From Cornus controversa (taxonomy: Eukaryota > Streptophyta > Magnoliopsida > Cornales > Cornaceae): a stretch of 64,000 nucleotides of DNA. The translations under genes and the position numbers were made by a program. The notes under the pieces are model-generated. The model had not been told where the DNA came from and searched no databases. It was given only the letters and a program-made list of their open reading frames with translations. The stretch covers positions 33,553,501 to 33,617,500 of the forward strand of contig CM048846.1 in assembly GCA_026545225.1 (NCBI GenBank). Direction: 5' to 3'. Positions 1-11,279 of this stretch are shown in pieces (within the stretch, counting starts at the first letter, position 1; each line of letters opens with the position of its first letter).

Positions 1-1334
1 AACTTGGCCAAGCGGATGTCGCTTCCGTCGGGTTAGCAACCCGTAGAGCATAAGCAGAGTTTGTGGTTTCTAAGAAACCCTTACTATGGAATTATGACAA
101 GCACAAATCCTCAATTGAATTAGTTTCCATATTATACGTGGTGTGAGTCTACTTGTGAGTTGTGGCTTCATATAAATTGTTATATATTGAAATGTGAAGT
201 ATCACACATGATTTCTAAAACTTTTATATTTTAAGTGTAAAAAGCATAGATACTTGTCATGTAGTCATGTAGGAATTTCATTTACATTTCATGAATGGAT
301 GCCTGAGTTAAGGTAGAGTTGCGTGGATCATTCCTACTGGGCATAGTTGTATGCTCACCGCCTTTCCCCAAACTTTTTTTAGATAAATCACCCATGGAGG
401 ATGAGGCATAGAGCTCTAGTGCAGATGTTGAGCTTCTTCTTTTTGGACATATGTATATATAGTCCATGTCGACTACAGCTAGAAGTGTTGCATTTACATT
501 TGATTCACATTTGCTTTCGAATTTCAAATGTAATCGCCACATTTGACTCATGTTAGGACTTTTGAGGAATGTATGTAAAATGAACCTTTATGTATGACTT
601 TTGAGAACAAATGGATTATGGACTTTTGAGCTTTTTTATGTATAAAATTATGACAATGAATGTTGGCGATTAGATTTGTACATCTTTATCATGCCAAATA
701 CCTTATGGATTATTTGTGGATGTTTTGCATCAAGGATAATGTAGATTTTGGAGCAAAATTGTGAAATGTATAGACTTACATATAGGAGGCCCAAATGGTT
801 GGATTTGTATGAGTTTTATTCATGTTTAGGATTGCAAATGAGTGTATGAAATAGGGAAAGTATATAGACTTCTGAAAATCAAGTTTTGAGAGATTTTTGC
901 ACTTTCGGTCGCCTAGTCTCTACAGCAACAGGCCGAAACTGTGAGATATTGAAATTTTGCAAATGGGGTACCTGTTTTGGATGACTGAATGAAGTATTTA
1001 GTTGGCCAAAAGCTCTCTTTAGGCCACCAACAGAATTGGGAACCTGAAGGTCAGCTGAACCCAGGTTTCAGCCGACCGAAGAAGGTTTCCGACAACCGGA
1101 ACCTGGACTGAATTGGATTTCTGGGATATTTTGAATATGAATGAGTATGTATAGATACATGGACCAATGAGGCACCCATTGAGGTTGATAATGATGAGTA
1201 TACGCATATGTAATCGCGTATGCATCGATAGCTTCCACAATTGAATGGTGTTAGGGTGACATTAGGGATATGATTCGATGATGTGGGAACCTAATCACCC
1301 TTGGTTTGCAGAAGACGAAAATCGGGGCGTGACA
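1..1334 (+). repeat. 3' part of a Ty3/Gypsy 5' LTR (copy A)
   Basis: The segment ends in GGGGCGTGACA, the 3' terminus shared by the other long LTRs in the window, and is followed two bases later by an initiator-Met-type primer-binding site and then a gag remnant, so it is a 5' LTR in plus orientation. Its left end is outside the window. Bases 1-120 align with 6511-6600 of copy B, including a hairpin (CGGGTT-agc-AACCCG). A cluster of short imperfect palindromes (such as GGTCAGCTGAA) lies at about 1046-1105. The long LTR suggests the Tekay/Del-type chromovirus lineage, which is an inference. Confidence 0.75.
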
Positions 1335-1337
1335 ACT

Positions 1338-1351
1338 TGGTATCAAAGCTC
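1338..1351 (+). other. Primer-binding site, initiator-Met tRNA type
   Basis: TGGTATCAAAGCTC begins three bases after the LTR end at 1334 and differs by one base from the usual TGGTATCAGAGC core of plant retrotransposons primed by initiator methionine tRNA. It fixes the orientation of copy A. Confidence 0.8.
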
Positions 1352-1621
1352 TAAGTTAGAATACCTAGGGACAACGGGGAATGGTCATATCACATGTAAG
1401 TTCGAGAAGGTTAGATCAAGTATTTAGAATTGTAAACTTAAGGTTGTGATTGTACATTTAAGGCTAAGTGCATAATTACATAGAAATGCTTATGTGCTTA
1501 CTTATTTGGTATGACATGCTAATTGTGAAGTATATTGACATGTTATGTATGCATGAAACGAATTGGTTAAGTGCATTCATGCTTTGAATTTTAAGTGTCT
1601 TCTTGTTATCAATATTGCAAG

Positions 1622-2765
1622 ATGCCACATTGTAGAGCTCGTGGAGGAGCATTGGCAGCTGCTCTTATAGATGGAGAGCAGTTCATGTGCGACATGTTCA
1701 CTACCATGCTGCAAATTGCTAGGGAGACAAAAAGGGAACTCAAAAGGAGACACAAGGTCTCCCAAGAGCAGTTCCTCGTCGTCGAATGATAATGACATTG
1801 GGACATGTGAAGAAGCATAGTCCGCTATCTTATTTGGGTGAATCCGATCCTATGGTGGCGGAGAATTAGTTGGCCAAAATTGTTACACTTCTTACCGTAC
1901 TCAAGATAGAGCAGGATCTAAGGGTGAAAGTGGCAGTCCATTACCTTAAGGGTGATGCCAGTCGTTGGTGAAAATTTATAGGAAACTACCATTACATCAA
2001 AATGATGGATTAGGACTTGTTTAAAACACTTTTCTTTGAGAAGTACTTTCCGGTGACAGTGAAGGACAAACTAAGGTGGAAATTTTATGAGTTAGTTCAA
2101 GGCTCAATAACCATGATGGAGTACGAGACTAAGTTCACATCATTGGCTCGTTTTGTATGAGAGATGATCCTAACGGAAGAGCTTAAGATCAAACTGTTCG
2201 TGAGAGGCCTCCGAACGTTGATATAAGATAGAGATACGGTCTTGGGTTTGACTAGCTATACGGTAGTTGTGGAGAGAGCATCTATAGCCGAGGAGCTCAG
2301 CAATGAGAATAAAGAAACAAGGGAACTAAATAACCAAGCAAGGAGCACGAGGTCCCTTCCTGACAATCGTGCTAGGAAGACAGAAAGGGATGGTGAGTCA
2401 TTCTCACAAGGGCAACAAGCCCAATCGACACCATCTGTGGCTATACCTACTGGATCTTCATGATCTAAAGTGGTTTGCTTCAACTGTTAGAAGCCCGGGC
2501 ATTATAGGTCTGAATGTACTCAAGAATAAGTTCCTTCAATGGCAGACAAGAAGTGTTTTCATTTTCAACAGATGAGACATGGAATTGTCCCCAGTAGAAG
2601 GGTACATAGAGTGGGGTTGGTTCTTAACAGCATACTACACTGCCTACTACTCCACAGTAGGACTTTAAGGTACTGCCACCACCACAGATAGTGCCATCTA
2701 TTCAGAGTTCGTGGGCACCAGCTAGAGGAGCCACGTCTAGTGCTCCTAGTCAGCAGTCTGGGTAG
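1622..2765 (+). pseudogene. Ty3/Gypsy gag polyprotein remnant (copy A)
   Basis: A decayed capsid gene. Translation from the ATG at 1622 starts MPHCRARGGA and reads into a stop at 1787. After frame changes the retrotransposon gag domain is recognisable at about 1830-2230, with segments YLGESDPMVAE, VHYLKGDASRW and LFFEKYFPVTVKDKLR. A CCHC zinc knuckle (CFNC, GHYRSEC, with an internal stop) is at about 2475-2520, and a second knuckle has lost its cysteines. The gag of the reverse-strand element at 62340-63290 is clearly homologous. No protease or reverse transcriptase follows: at about 2766 the sequence switches to a Copia element. Several stops and frameshifts make it non-functional. Confidence 0.8.
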
Positions 2766-4098
2766 TAAAAGGAACTTTTCTAAAGACTAACCAAGATGGA
2801 CCCAAAGATACTTAGGTACCAAAATAAATTACTTAATATCTTTTTGTAGGTATGCTTGAAGTCCGTTTCCACTTCTAAAGACTAATGGTTTCTCGATAGT
2901 GGTTGGTCAAGGCACATGACAGGATATCGTTCAATTTTTGCCTCCATCAAACCTTATGATGGTGGAAGTGTAAAATTTGGTGATAACTCAAAAGGCAAAG
3001 TTGTTCGCGTAGGGACAATATGTATTTCATCTTTATTATCTATTGATAAAGTTTTTTTGGTTTATGGATTGAAACATAATTTGTTTAGCATTAGTCAACT
3101 ATGTGATATAGGACTTAGTGTTACATTCAAATCTAATAGATGCATTTTTGAAAATGATAGAAAACAGATTATCTCCGTAAATAGAAATGGAAATTTATAT
3201 TCATTGCTTTTATGTGAATTGCATGATCAAGATGTTAAATGTTTTATAACTTCTAGTGATAGTAATTGGCTATGGCATAGAAGACTAGGACATGCTAGCA
3301 TGGATTTAATTTCCAAATTGCCTTCAAAAGACTTAGTCAAAGTCATCCCAAATACTAAGTATATGAAAGACATGACGTGTAGTTCTTGCCAATTAGAAAG
3401 CAAGTAAAATCCTCCTTTAAAAGAAAGAAGGACATCACATCTACTAGGTCACTTGATTTAATTCACATGGACTTATTTGGTCCGGAAAGAATTGTTAGTC
3501 TTGGTGGAAAACTATATGCCTTTGTAATTGTCGATGACTACTCTAGATGCACTTGGGTTTTCTTCATCACTCACAAAAATGAAACTCCTTTCATTTTTGC
3601 CAATTTTTGTAGAGTTCAAAATGAGAATGATTTCAAAATTAAAGCGATTAGAAGTGATAGAAGTAGAGAATTCGACAATCAAGTTATAAAAAGTTTTTCT
3701 GATGAAAATTGATACAATCACAATCTCTCGTCACCTAGAACTCCTCAAGAAAATGGTGTGGTTGAAACGAAAAATCGATCTCTCCAAGAAATGGCTAAAA
3801 TAATGTTAAATGAGCATAACCTTCCTAGATACCTATGGGCCGAAACCGTTAGAACTTCTTGTTATGTGATAAATAGAGTTATTATTAGAAAAATCCTTGA
3901 CAAAACTCCATACGAAATATGGAATGAGAAGAAGCCTGTCATTAGCTATTTCAAGGTATTTGGATGCTAATGCTTTGTCTAAAATGATAAGGACAATTTA
4001 GGAAAATTTGATGTCAAATCTGATGAAGGTGACTTTCTAGGATATTCATCTAGAAACAAAGCTTATAGAGTGTTCAATAAAAAAACTCTAATGGCAGC
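2766..4098 (+). pseudogene. Sirevirus-like Copia pol, protease to integrase part
   Basis: The first half of a Ty1/Copia polyprotein, entered part way through gag-protease. The aspartic protease signature FLDSG...RHMTG is at about 2888-2925. A GAG-pre-integrase region with an HHCC-type zinc module (HRRLGH...CSSC) ends at 3407, where a one-base frameshift leads into the integrase. The integrase core keeps HMDLFG (3465-3482), RSD and PQENGVVE (3742-3765), consistent with the D,D,E triad, but stops occur near 3711 and 3969. Coding continues to KTLM (4082-4093), where the 4099-9390 insertion interrupts it; the same frame resumes at 9391. Phrase-level similarity in the second half places it in the Sirevirus lineage. 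Non-functional. Confidence 0.85.
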
Positions 4099-4321
4099 TG
4101 TCATGCCGTGTTTTTTGAGTCATTGGATACTTTGTCTCCGGGCCCAAATCCTGAAGGTGAACCCATCCTTTAAACCTTAATCAACTTTCTTAACCTTTAA
4201 ATTACCATAGAAGCTTAATCACATTCTTGCACATGCATATGTACAATTCAACGTCATCTAATCTCAATGGGGCCCTCACGTATTCACACATGCACATCCA
4301 TCATACTTGTGGACTGCAAGT

Positions 4322-4555
4322 TTCGATTGAGCAAAATATACCCTTCGATCAATTGAAATGGGTTTTTCTCATAATCAAAATTGGACTTTCGATTAGTCGA
4401 AAGGGTCGATTAATCAGTGGTTCATTGAAGTTCAATCAAAATCCTACTAGAATTTGGCCTATTTCCATCGAAATTATCTCGATTGAAGCTTGTTTAATCG
4501 AAGGCTTTTGATCAATCGAAAAGAGGTTTTCGATAAATCGAAATGCCCTTCGACT
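4322..4555 (-). repeat. Palindrome cluster, TCGATCAATCGA type, in solo LTR
   Basis: Repeated near-palindromes of the forms TTCGATCAATTGAA, TTTCGATTAGTCGAAA and TTTTCGATAAATCGAAA lie 225-455 bases from the LTR terminus at 4099. The same position holds palindromes of different sequence in other LTR copies in the window. Confidence 0.7.
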
Positions 4556-5180
4556 GAAATCCTGAATACATCACACTTAAACACATTCGAGCCCAAATCG
4601 ATCCCAACATATTCTCATCCCTTAGATACATCAACAGAACATTGCAATCATTAATAAAATTTTATAACATCATAATTCTCATACAATTGATCCAAATCAT
4701 ATATTTCATTGATATGACCTTCCAAGTTCATAGTCATCATATGAATTACATGTATACAGTCCATAAGTAGTAGCAATTCAACTGTGACTACAACTATAAT
4801 AAAATCAAGATGCTACAAGCCAGCTTGGATAGCCATATACATAATATCCAAAAATAAAGCGAAAAAGCTACAAGGAGCTCCACTTAGACATTTAAGTCTC
4901 GTCCGTCATATGTACCTTATCTGTAAAAATGTTTGGGGGGAAAGGGGTGAACAAATCTACGAGCTCAGTAGGAATACCCCAACCCACCTAAGCATTGACC
5001 TGACACCAACCTATATGATATGTATGTCACTACACTACATGACACATTCAACGTTCTCATGTACAACCAACGTAATACAAATCAAGAATAAATGCATTAA
5101 ATCCATCTATCATGTTTAACAGTTTAAACACATAAGCAACAAGATATATACACCTTTTTCGGTCATAATCTGATACATTG

Positions 5181-5385
5181 ACATGATTGGTCATCTCCGA
5201 TGATCATGTAACCTTGGACACCTCCAATGACACCCGTATGATTTGGACAACTCTGAAGAATCATACAACCCTGACAATATATTGGTTTTGCCAAATGTGA
5301 ATGGACAACTTCGATGTTCACAAGGTTTATGGACAATCACCAAAGTCTAGGCGTGGTATGATGGGGCAACTCCAATGGTCATACC
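5181..5385 (-). repeat. Stem-loop array with conserved loop core (solo LTR copy)
   Basis: On the plus strand the loop core reads about GGACAACTCCGA. Perfect stems flank it: ACATGAT/ATCATGT (5181-5187 with 5203-5209), GTATGATT/AATCATAC (5236-5243 with 5259-5266), TGTGAA/TTCACA (5296-5301 with 5317-5322) and GGTATGA/TCATACC (5355-5361 with 5379-5385). A further unit, ATGGTT/AACCAT (8272-8277 with 8289-8294), lies across the copy B insertion. The order of units matches the array at 15796-16118. Confidence 0.75.
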
Positions 5386-6647
5386 CTATATAGAGACCGT
5401 GCCCAATTTTGGTCGGTTTTTCAATTTCTTTCATTTATTGCTTTAAATGTATTTTAAATGATATTTAACATGTTTTGAATGCGGGAAACATGTTTAGAAG
5501 GTTAGAATGTGGTTTCGAAAAGTTTTGACAACTTTTAGAAAAGTTTGACTTTTTGGTCAACGGGAGCCCCGGGATGAGGTTAAGTGGGTCCGGGAAATTT
5601 AGAAAATTTTACTTTTGGTTATGAACTAAATGAAATGTTTAGAGTGTTAAGGAAGCAATTTCGAGTCCAACGGAGTTTTCGGGAATTAATTCTGAGGTCG
5701 GGAAGGTACATTAAGTGGTCAGGAGTAAAATGGTCATTTCGCGCCCCTAGGGTTGAGATAAATATCAAAAAGGTCTGAAATATTTCATTTTACAGATCTC
5801 TCTCTCTCTCTCTACGTCTCCCACTTCATCTCTCTCCCTTCTCTCTAGATTCTAGGTCACTTGAAGTGTGATTTGGAAGATCCCGAAGAAGGAAAGTGTG
5901 TAGAGGGCGTTGAGGGCTTCAGTTTGAACTGATCAAAGTTCACATTTTGTGAAGTTGAGAAAGCTGGAATTTCTCAAAGTTGGATTCAAAGCATAGGATT
6001 TGAGGTAGGGGTTCTAAACTCATTTTTACTTTGATTCTATAGGTCACATACTTGTGACATGAAAGATAGATTGGGATTTCTTGAGTTTAGGGTTTTGTGT
6101 ATATGTATATATGTATGAAAATGTGATTTATGCACATCGATAGGTCTAACATGTTAGTTAGGGTTTATGTATGTTGTGTATGTGCAAATGAGACTATGAA
6201 TGTTCTTGATGAAAAATGTGTTCATTTGGTGAAAACATGAAAAATGTGAGTTTTTATAGACTTGTGCATAAAAGATATGATTTTTCTTGTGAAATGCATA
6301 AACATGATGATTTTCATGATATAAGTGCTATAACATTGTGACAATCTTGAGGTGAAAGGAAAATGCATTAATTTGACAAAAATGCATTCATGATGTGGAA
6401 TAAATACATTGATGTGATTATGTGCACTATATGAAAAGCGAGTTTTGGGGCGTGACAACATTAAGAATTAAGGTGAGGGAATGGTCCCTAGGGAGAAAGA
6501 CCTAAAACTTGGCCAATAAGAGACGCTCCCTTCGGGTTAGCAACTCGATAAAGCGTAAGCAGAATTTGGGTGCCGAAGAGACCCTTACTATGGATGGTGT
6601 GATAAGCTAGTCCCCATTGAAGTGATTTTTGGATTTATGTGGCGTGA

Positions 6648-6648
6648 G

Positions 6649-6693
<45 letters not shown>

Positions 6694-6708
6694 GGCTTGT
6701 TAAATTGG

Positions 6709-6736
<28 letters not shown>
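6648..6736. repeat. TA microsatellites inside copy B
   Basis: Two runs of alternating T and A, about 40 and 27 bases, are separated by about 20 bases of LTR sequence. Confidence 0.9.
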
Positions 6737-6741
<5 letters not shown>

Positions 6742-7734
6742 CAAATGCATTGAGATGTGAAGCAACACACATGATTTGAAAAATATGACTGTTTATAGGT
6801 TAAAAGCATGTATACTTGTCATGTAGACATGTAGTGATTTCATATGCATCCATGCGGCCGCCTAAGTTAGAGTAGGGTTGGGTGGATCTTCCTACTAAGC
6901 CGCAGTGGTGCTCACCCCCTACTTATATAAACATTTTCAGATAAGGCGGACGAAGCATGATTAGTTCAATGGACCTTGTTGGGTTCCTTCTTGGATTTTG
7001 ATCTTTTGGGATGTAGATAAATGTCCATGCCGGCTTGTGGCATGTTGACCATAGTTGTAGTGTTGCCTTTACACTTGTATCTTCTTTTGTTTATGAACTC
7101 CAAATGTAAATGCCACACTTGTAGGAAGGAGACTTTTGGGAAATACATGTATAATAACTTCCATCATTTGATACTTGGAGATGTATGGCACCTTAGGACC
7201 ATTTTTCTCTTTAGTTATGATTTCTTGTATGGTTACTCATGAGCAAATAGGGTATGGAAAGTAGGTATGCATGAGTTGTTGAGTGAAGGTGGTAAGAAAA
7301 ATAGATGGAATTACATTTCAAATGTGAAATGCATGTTATGTGAATATACTTGATGGCCATTGAGGCATTAGAGTAACCCTTGGGGGGACACATGCCCAAA
7401 AGTGTCCATTTTGAGTTCAAGGAGTAAATGGAATTTATGTATATAGCAAGAGAGTTGTGTTAGCTTCGATTTGATAGGTCATGGACCTTGTTTGGATTTA
7501 AATTGAGAAAGATATGCATGTTTTAGTACAAGAGTGGATAATCTGACCCACACCCACTAATTTGAGTATAACTTAAGTTTTGATTGGTATTTTTATATGA
7601 TTAAAATTGGGTTCGAAACTAGAGATGTTGAGGATGATCCATGTCAAATTTCAAGTCAAACAGACTTACGGATTGTGAGATATTAGCATTTGAAGTCATG
7701 TTAAAGAATGCTGTCAAAAATTCAGGACAGGTGC

Positions 7735-7866
7735 AGTTTGAGGCGCCTGGAAATCTTTGAGGCGACTCAAAGTGTAGTTTGAGGCGTCTCAAAGGGCTAT
7801 TTTTGAAAACACAAACTCTATGGAAGTTTCAGGCGACTCAAACTGATGTTTGAGGCGCCTCAAAGA
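7735..7866 (+). repeat. Palindrome cluster, TTTGAGGCGCCTCAAA type, in copy B
   Basis: Five copies of a G+C-rich palindrome occur in 132 bases. The last is the perfect 16-base palindrome TTTGAGGCGCCTCAAA at 7849-7864; the others have one or two substitutions, for example GAGGCGACTC and GAGGCGTCTC. It lies about 240-370 bases before the inner LTR terminus at 8107, the same place as the TCGATCAATCGA-type clusters of other copies. Confidence 0.8.
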
Positions 7867-8107
7867 CCTGTAAACCTAAAAAGTGTGGAATTTTATGATT
7901 TTTCAAGATTTATGAGTGGAAATGGAATGTCATGTATGTATGGACTGATGTGGGGCCCATTGGGATGGATAGTGATAAGTATACGCATAGATAATTACTT
8001 GCGATTGATTAGCTTCTGCGGTAATCGAGAAATATGAGGAGGTTCATTGGGGTTTAATGAACGGGTTCACCTCCGATTTTTTAGGACATAGGAAATGGGG
8101 CGTGATA

Positions 8108-8240
8108 GGATGGTATCAAAGTTTGATACTATCGCATGAGTGTGGTTAAGGTTGTTTACGGGGTTGAATGAACGGGTTCGCGACCTGGATTCGGGTCGGT
8201 CCGGGGGAGTTTCGGGCGGTCCGGTTTCTGGGGCGTGACA
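8108..8240 (+). repeat. Extra LTR-end module carrying a primer-binding-site copy
   Basis: A first terminus GGGGCGTGATA ends at 8107 and is followed at once by GGATGGTATCAAAG, resembling the initiator-Met primer site. About 133 bases later a second terminus, GGGGCGTGACA, ends the element next to the target-site duplication. The same module is at 17460-17593, so the LTR of this subfamily appears to contain a primer-site copy within itself. Confidence 0.7.
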
Positions 8241-9390
8241 CCCTAGTGGATAATTTTACCACTTTCATGACATGGTTAGACAACTCCAAACCATATGTAT
8301 GGCTCACTTACTCAATTCCCTGGCAATTACTCATATATGCCTGTTAAGCACATATATCACATAACATAAGATTTTTATGTTTTTTCCTAATGCTGATTTT
8401 CATGTTTTTTCCTAATGCATATTCTTGCTACAATTAAGTCTAGAATGCATTTCCACTACACATTCTCCATATAACCACATATATGTTCAAAGACAGGCAT
8501 ATATTTCATATATACACACATTTCATAATACACCACAACATGCTCTCATTTCATACATATCACAAGTATACATTCACCACATCATATATATCACATTATG
8601 CATCATACTAGCATGTAGAAATCATAATAAGAAAAGGGAATACACAATACCATAGCCCTATCAATTATCTCATACATGGTAACTCAACTAAAACCTCCCA
8701 AAATTCACCGAAACCCTAGGATCAATGACTAAAAGAGAAGAAACACCCTAACCTTAAAATTGAAGGCTTTTATAGCAATTTCCATGAATTCCTCCAAGTC
8801 CTATCTTGCCAAGATTCAAGTTTGTTTGGTTCAAACTGAAACCTTTGCCAAGCACTACAAGTTGTCCTTCACAAGCAACTCCCAAATCCAAGCCTACAGC
8901 CTCTGAAATGAATAGAGAAGGAAGAAAGATGAGGTGGGAGAGAAGAGAGACGGTTAGGAGTGAGTTTGGTCAAGATAGAATGAGTGATTCTCTACAATTA
9001 CATATATTTAAAATATCTAGGGGCAAGAAATGACCAAAATGCCCCTGAGCCACTTAACGTACCCTCTCGACTTCCGTTTTCGATTCTGAAAATGGCTATG
9101 GATTTGAAATTGCTTCTTTAATTCTTTAAACAATTTATTTGGTCTAAAATCACAAATAAATATTTTTCAAAATTTTTTCAAGTTCCCGGGCCCACTCGAC
9201 CCCCTTCCCGAGCCCCGTCAACCCAAAATTCTCAAACTTAGCCAAACTCTCCCAAAACTTCCCAAAACCTCTGAACAAGTTCCCAAACATGTTTTCACAC
9301 TTAAAACATGCTAAAAATCATTTAAAATGTAATTATGACAAAAGTAATGAATAAAATGAAAACTTGCCAAAATTGGTCTTGGTCTCTACA

Positions 9391-10675
9391 GTAGTCGAAT
9401 CCATACAAATTGTATTTGATGAATCACTACCCCCACCTCTCAAAAGAATTTTAGAGGATGATAATGAAATTCTTGAGATAGAAGAGTCTAGTGGCAACCC
9501 TAGCATTGAGGCTAAGAATTATGAGTCTTCACTTGATGATTCCCCAAGGGATAGCTCAAGTAATGATCAACCTATTGAAGAAGAAAATGATCATCTTCCT
9601 AGAAGTTGAAAATTTGTACAAAATCACCCAATAGATCAAATAATTGGTAGTCCATCCAAAGGTGTTAGCACAAGATCCAAAGTTAGCAACATATGCAATC
9701 ATTTGGCTTTTGTGTCTCAACTTGAATCTAAAAACTTTCGTGAGGCCAAAAACGATGAGTCTTGGATTCTTGTAGTGAAAGAGGAGTTAAATCAATTTGA
9801 AAGAAATTAAATGTGGAATATAGTTCCTAGACTTAAAGAAAAAACTATCATTGGTACCAAATGGGTTATTAGAAATAAAAAGGATGAATTATGTGTCATT
9901 ACTAGAAACGAAGCAAAGCTTGTTGCTCAAGGTTATATTCAAGAAAAATGTATTGATTATGAAGGAACCTTTGCACCCGTAGCTAGATTAGAAGCCATTA
10001 GAATGCTACTTGTTTTTGTCTCCAACAAAAACTTTAAATTGTTTCAAATGGATGTAAAAAGCTTCTAAATGACCTAATAGAAGAAGAAGTGTTTGTTGAA
10101 CAACCACCGGACTTTGAAAATTTTGATTTTTCAAATCATGTTTTCAAATTGTCAAAAGTCCTATATGGCTTAAAACAAGTTCTAAGAGATTGGTATGAAA
10201 GAGTAAGTGGCTTTTTACTTATAAATGATTTCATTAGAGGAAGAATTGATAACACTCTCTTTACCAAAATCAAAAGTGGACATTTGTTAATCATTCAAGT
10301 ATATGTTTCTAATATTATTTTTGGTCCAACAAATGACAAGATATGTAAAAAATTCTTCTCTAGCATGCAAAAGGAATTTGAAATGAGCATGATGGGTGAA
10401 CTCATCTTCTTCTTAGGTTTGCAAATCAAACGAACATTTAATGGCATTTTCATTTGCCAATCTAAGTATGTTAAATATTTGCTAAAGAAATTCGGCTTGG
10501 AGGAAGCCAAACATGCCAAAACTCTAATGAGTCCTCCCTTTAATCTAGATAAAGATGAAAAAGGAAAAGATGTCGATATCAAGAAATATAGAGAAATGAT
10601 TAGAAGTCTATTATACTTAACCGTTAGTAGACCAGATATCATGTTTAGCGTTTGCTTGTGTGCTAGATTTCAATA
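9391..10675 (+). pseudogene. Sirevirus-like Copia reverse transcriptase part
   Basis: This continues the polyprotein interrupted at 4098. An acidic linker (9391-9609) is followed by the region before the polymerase and the RVT_2-type reverse transcriptase, with GTKWVIRNK, LVAQGY, YEGTFAPVARLEAIR and QMDVKSF (9850-10060) and, after a frame break, VFVEQPP, FKLSKVLYGLKQ and RPDIMFSVCLCARF (10090-10675). The catalytic YVDD is replaced by YVSN at about 10303-10314, so the polymerase would be dead even without the stops at 9607, 9808 and 10066. Block order and wording match Sireviruses. Confidence 0.88.
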
Positions 10676-11272
10676 ATGTTCTAAAGAGTCTTATTTACGT
10701 GCCGTTAAACGTATTTTCAAATATCTAAGTGGCACTATTGATTAGGACTTTGGTAACCATGAAATAATTTTCTTGATCTCACTAGCTATACGGATGCCAA
10801 CTTTGTCGATTGTAAAATTGATAGGAAAAGCACAAGCAACACTTGTCACTTCCTAGGACAATCACTCATTTCTTGGTCATGTAAGAAACAAAATTTCGTG
10901 GCTTTATCAATGGCGAAAGCCGAATATGTAGCCGTCAAAAGTAGTTGTGCTCAAATGCTCTATATAAAACAACAACTACAAGATTTTTGTCTTACATTTG
11001 ATCATATCCCTATTTATTGTGACAACACAAGTGCAATATGCATTCTAAAAATCCTATTCAACATTCTCGGACAACGCATGTTGAAATAAGATAACACTTT
11101 CTTAAAGATCACGTGTCAAATAAGGATATCGAGCTCGATTTTATCACCATCGATAAATAACTTACCGATATTTTTACCAAACCGTTTCAAGAAGATAGGT
11201 TTAATACTCCTAGAAGATAAATAGGGATGGCCTTAGAAAAGGAAGTCAAAAAAATTTACAAAAATTGAAGTT
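10676..11272 (+). pseudogene. Sirevirus-like Copia RNase H part and end of pol
   Basis: Shifted reading frames give recognisable RNase H pieces: a degraded DAD-type segment near 10790, VALSMAKAEYVAV (10899-10937) and IYCDNTSAICI (11012-11044). The usual C-terminal IFTKPFQ follows at about 11174-11194, and the protein ends near 11270. Several stops are present. Downstream to 11580 is a non-coding stretch rich in short palindromes such as CAGTCGACTGA. Confidence 0.8.
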
Positions 11273-11279
11273 CTGCACA

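Larger units (their letters stand above)
5389..8240 (+). mobile_element. Long-LTR Gypsy copy B, nested insertion with CCCTA duplication
   Basis: The copy begins TATAGAGACC (family consensus TGTAGAGACC inferred from the inverted copy ending at 9390) and ends GGGGCGTGACA. CCCTA flanks it at 5384-5388 and 8241-8245. No coding region is present, so it behaves as a solo LTR or LTR-only derivative. Notable parts are a CT-rich tract near 5798, an exact extra GGGGCGTGACA at about 6447-6457, two TA microsatellites at 6648-6690 and 6710-6736, a palindrome cluster at 7735-7866 and a repeated LTR end/primer-site module at 8108-8240. Its first ~170 bases are an inverted repeat of 9220-9390 because host LTR and insert are relatives in opposite orientation. 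Confidence 0.85.
4099..9390 (-). mobile_element. Reverse-oriented Gypsy solo LTR inserted in the Sirevirus pol, itself split by copy B
   Basis: On the plus strand the element starts TGTCATGCCGTG and ends TTGGTCTCTACA, the two termini of the long-LTR Gypsy family read on the minus strand. The flanking five bases are gcagc (4094-4098) and gtagt (9391-9395): a target-site duplication with two C/T differences. It splits one codon series of the Copia integrase-RT linker, and removing it restores the frame. With copy B (5389-8240) and B's duplication removed, about 2.4 kb remain with no internal coding region, so this is a solo LTR. It carries a palindrome cluster at 4322-4555 and a hairpin array at 5181-5385 plus 8272-8294. 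Confidence 0.85.
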
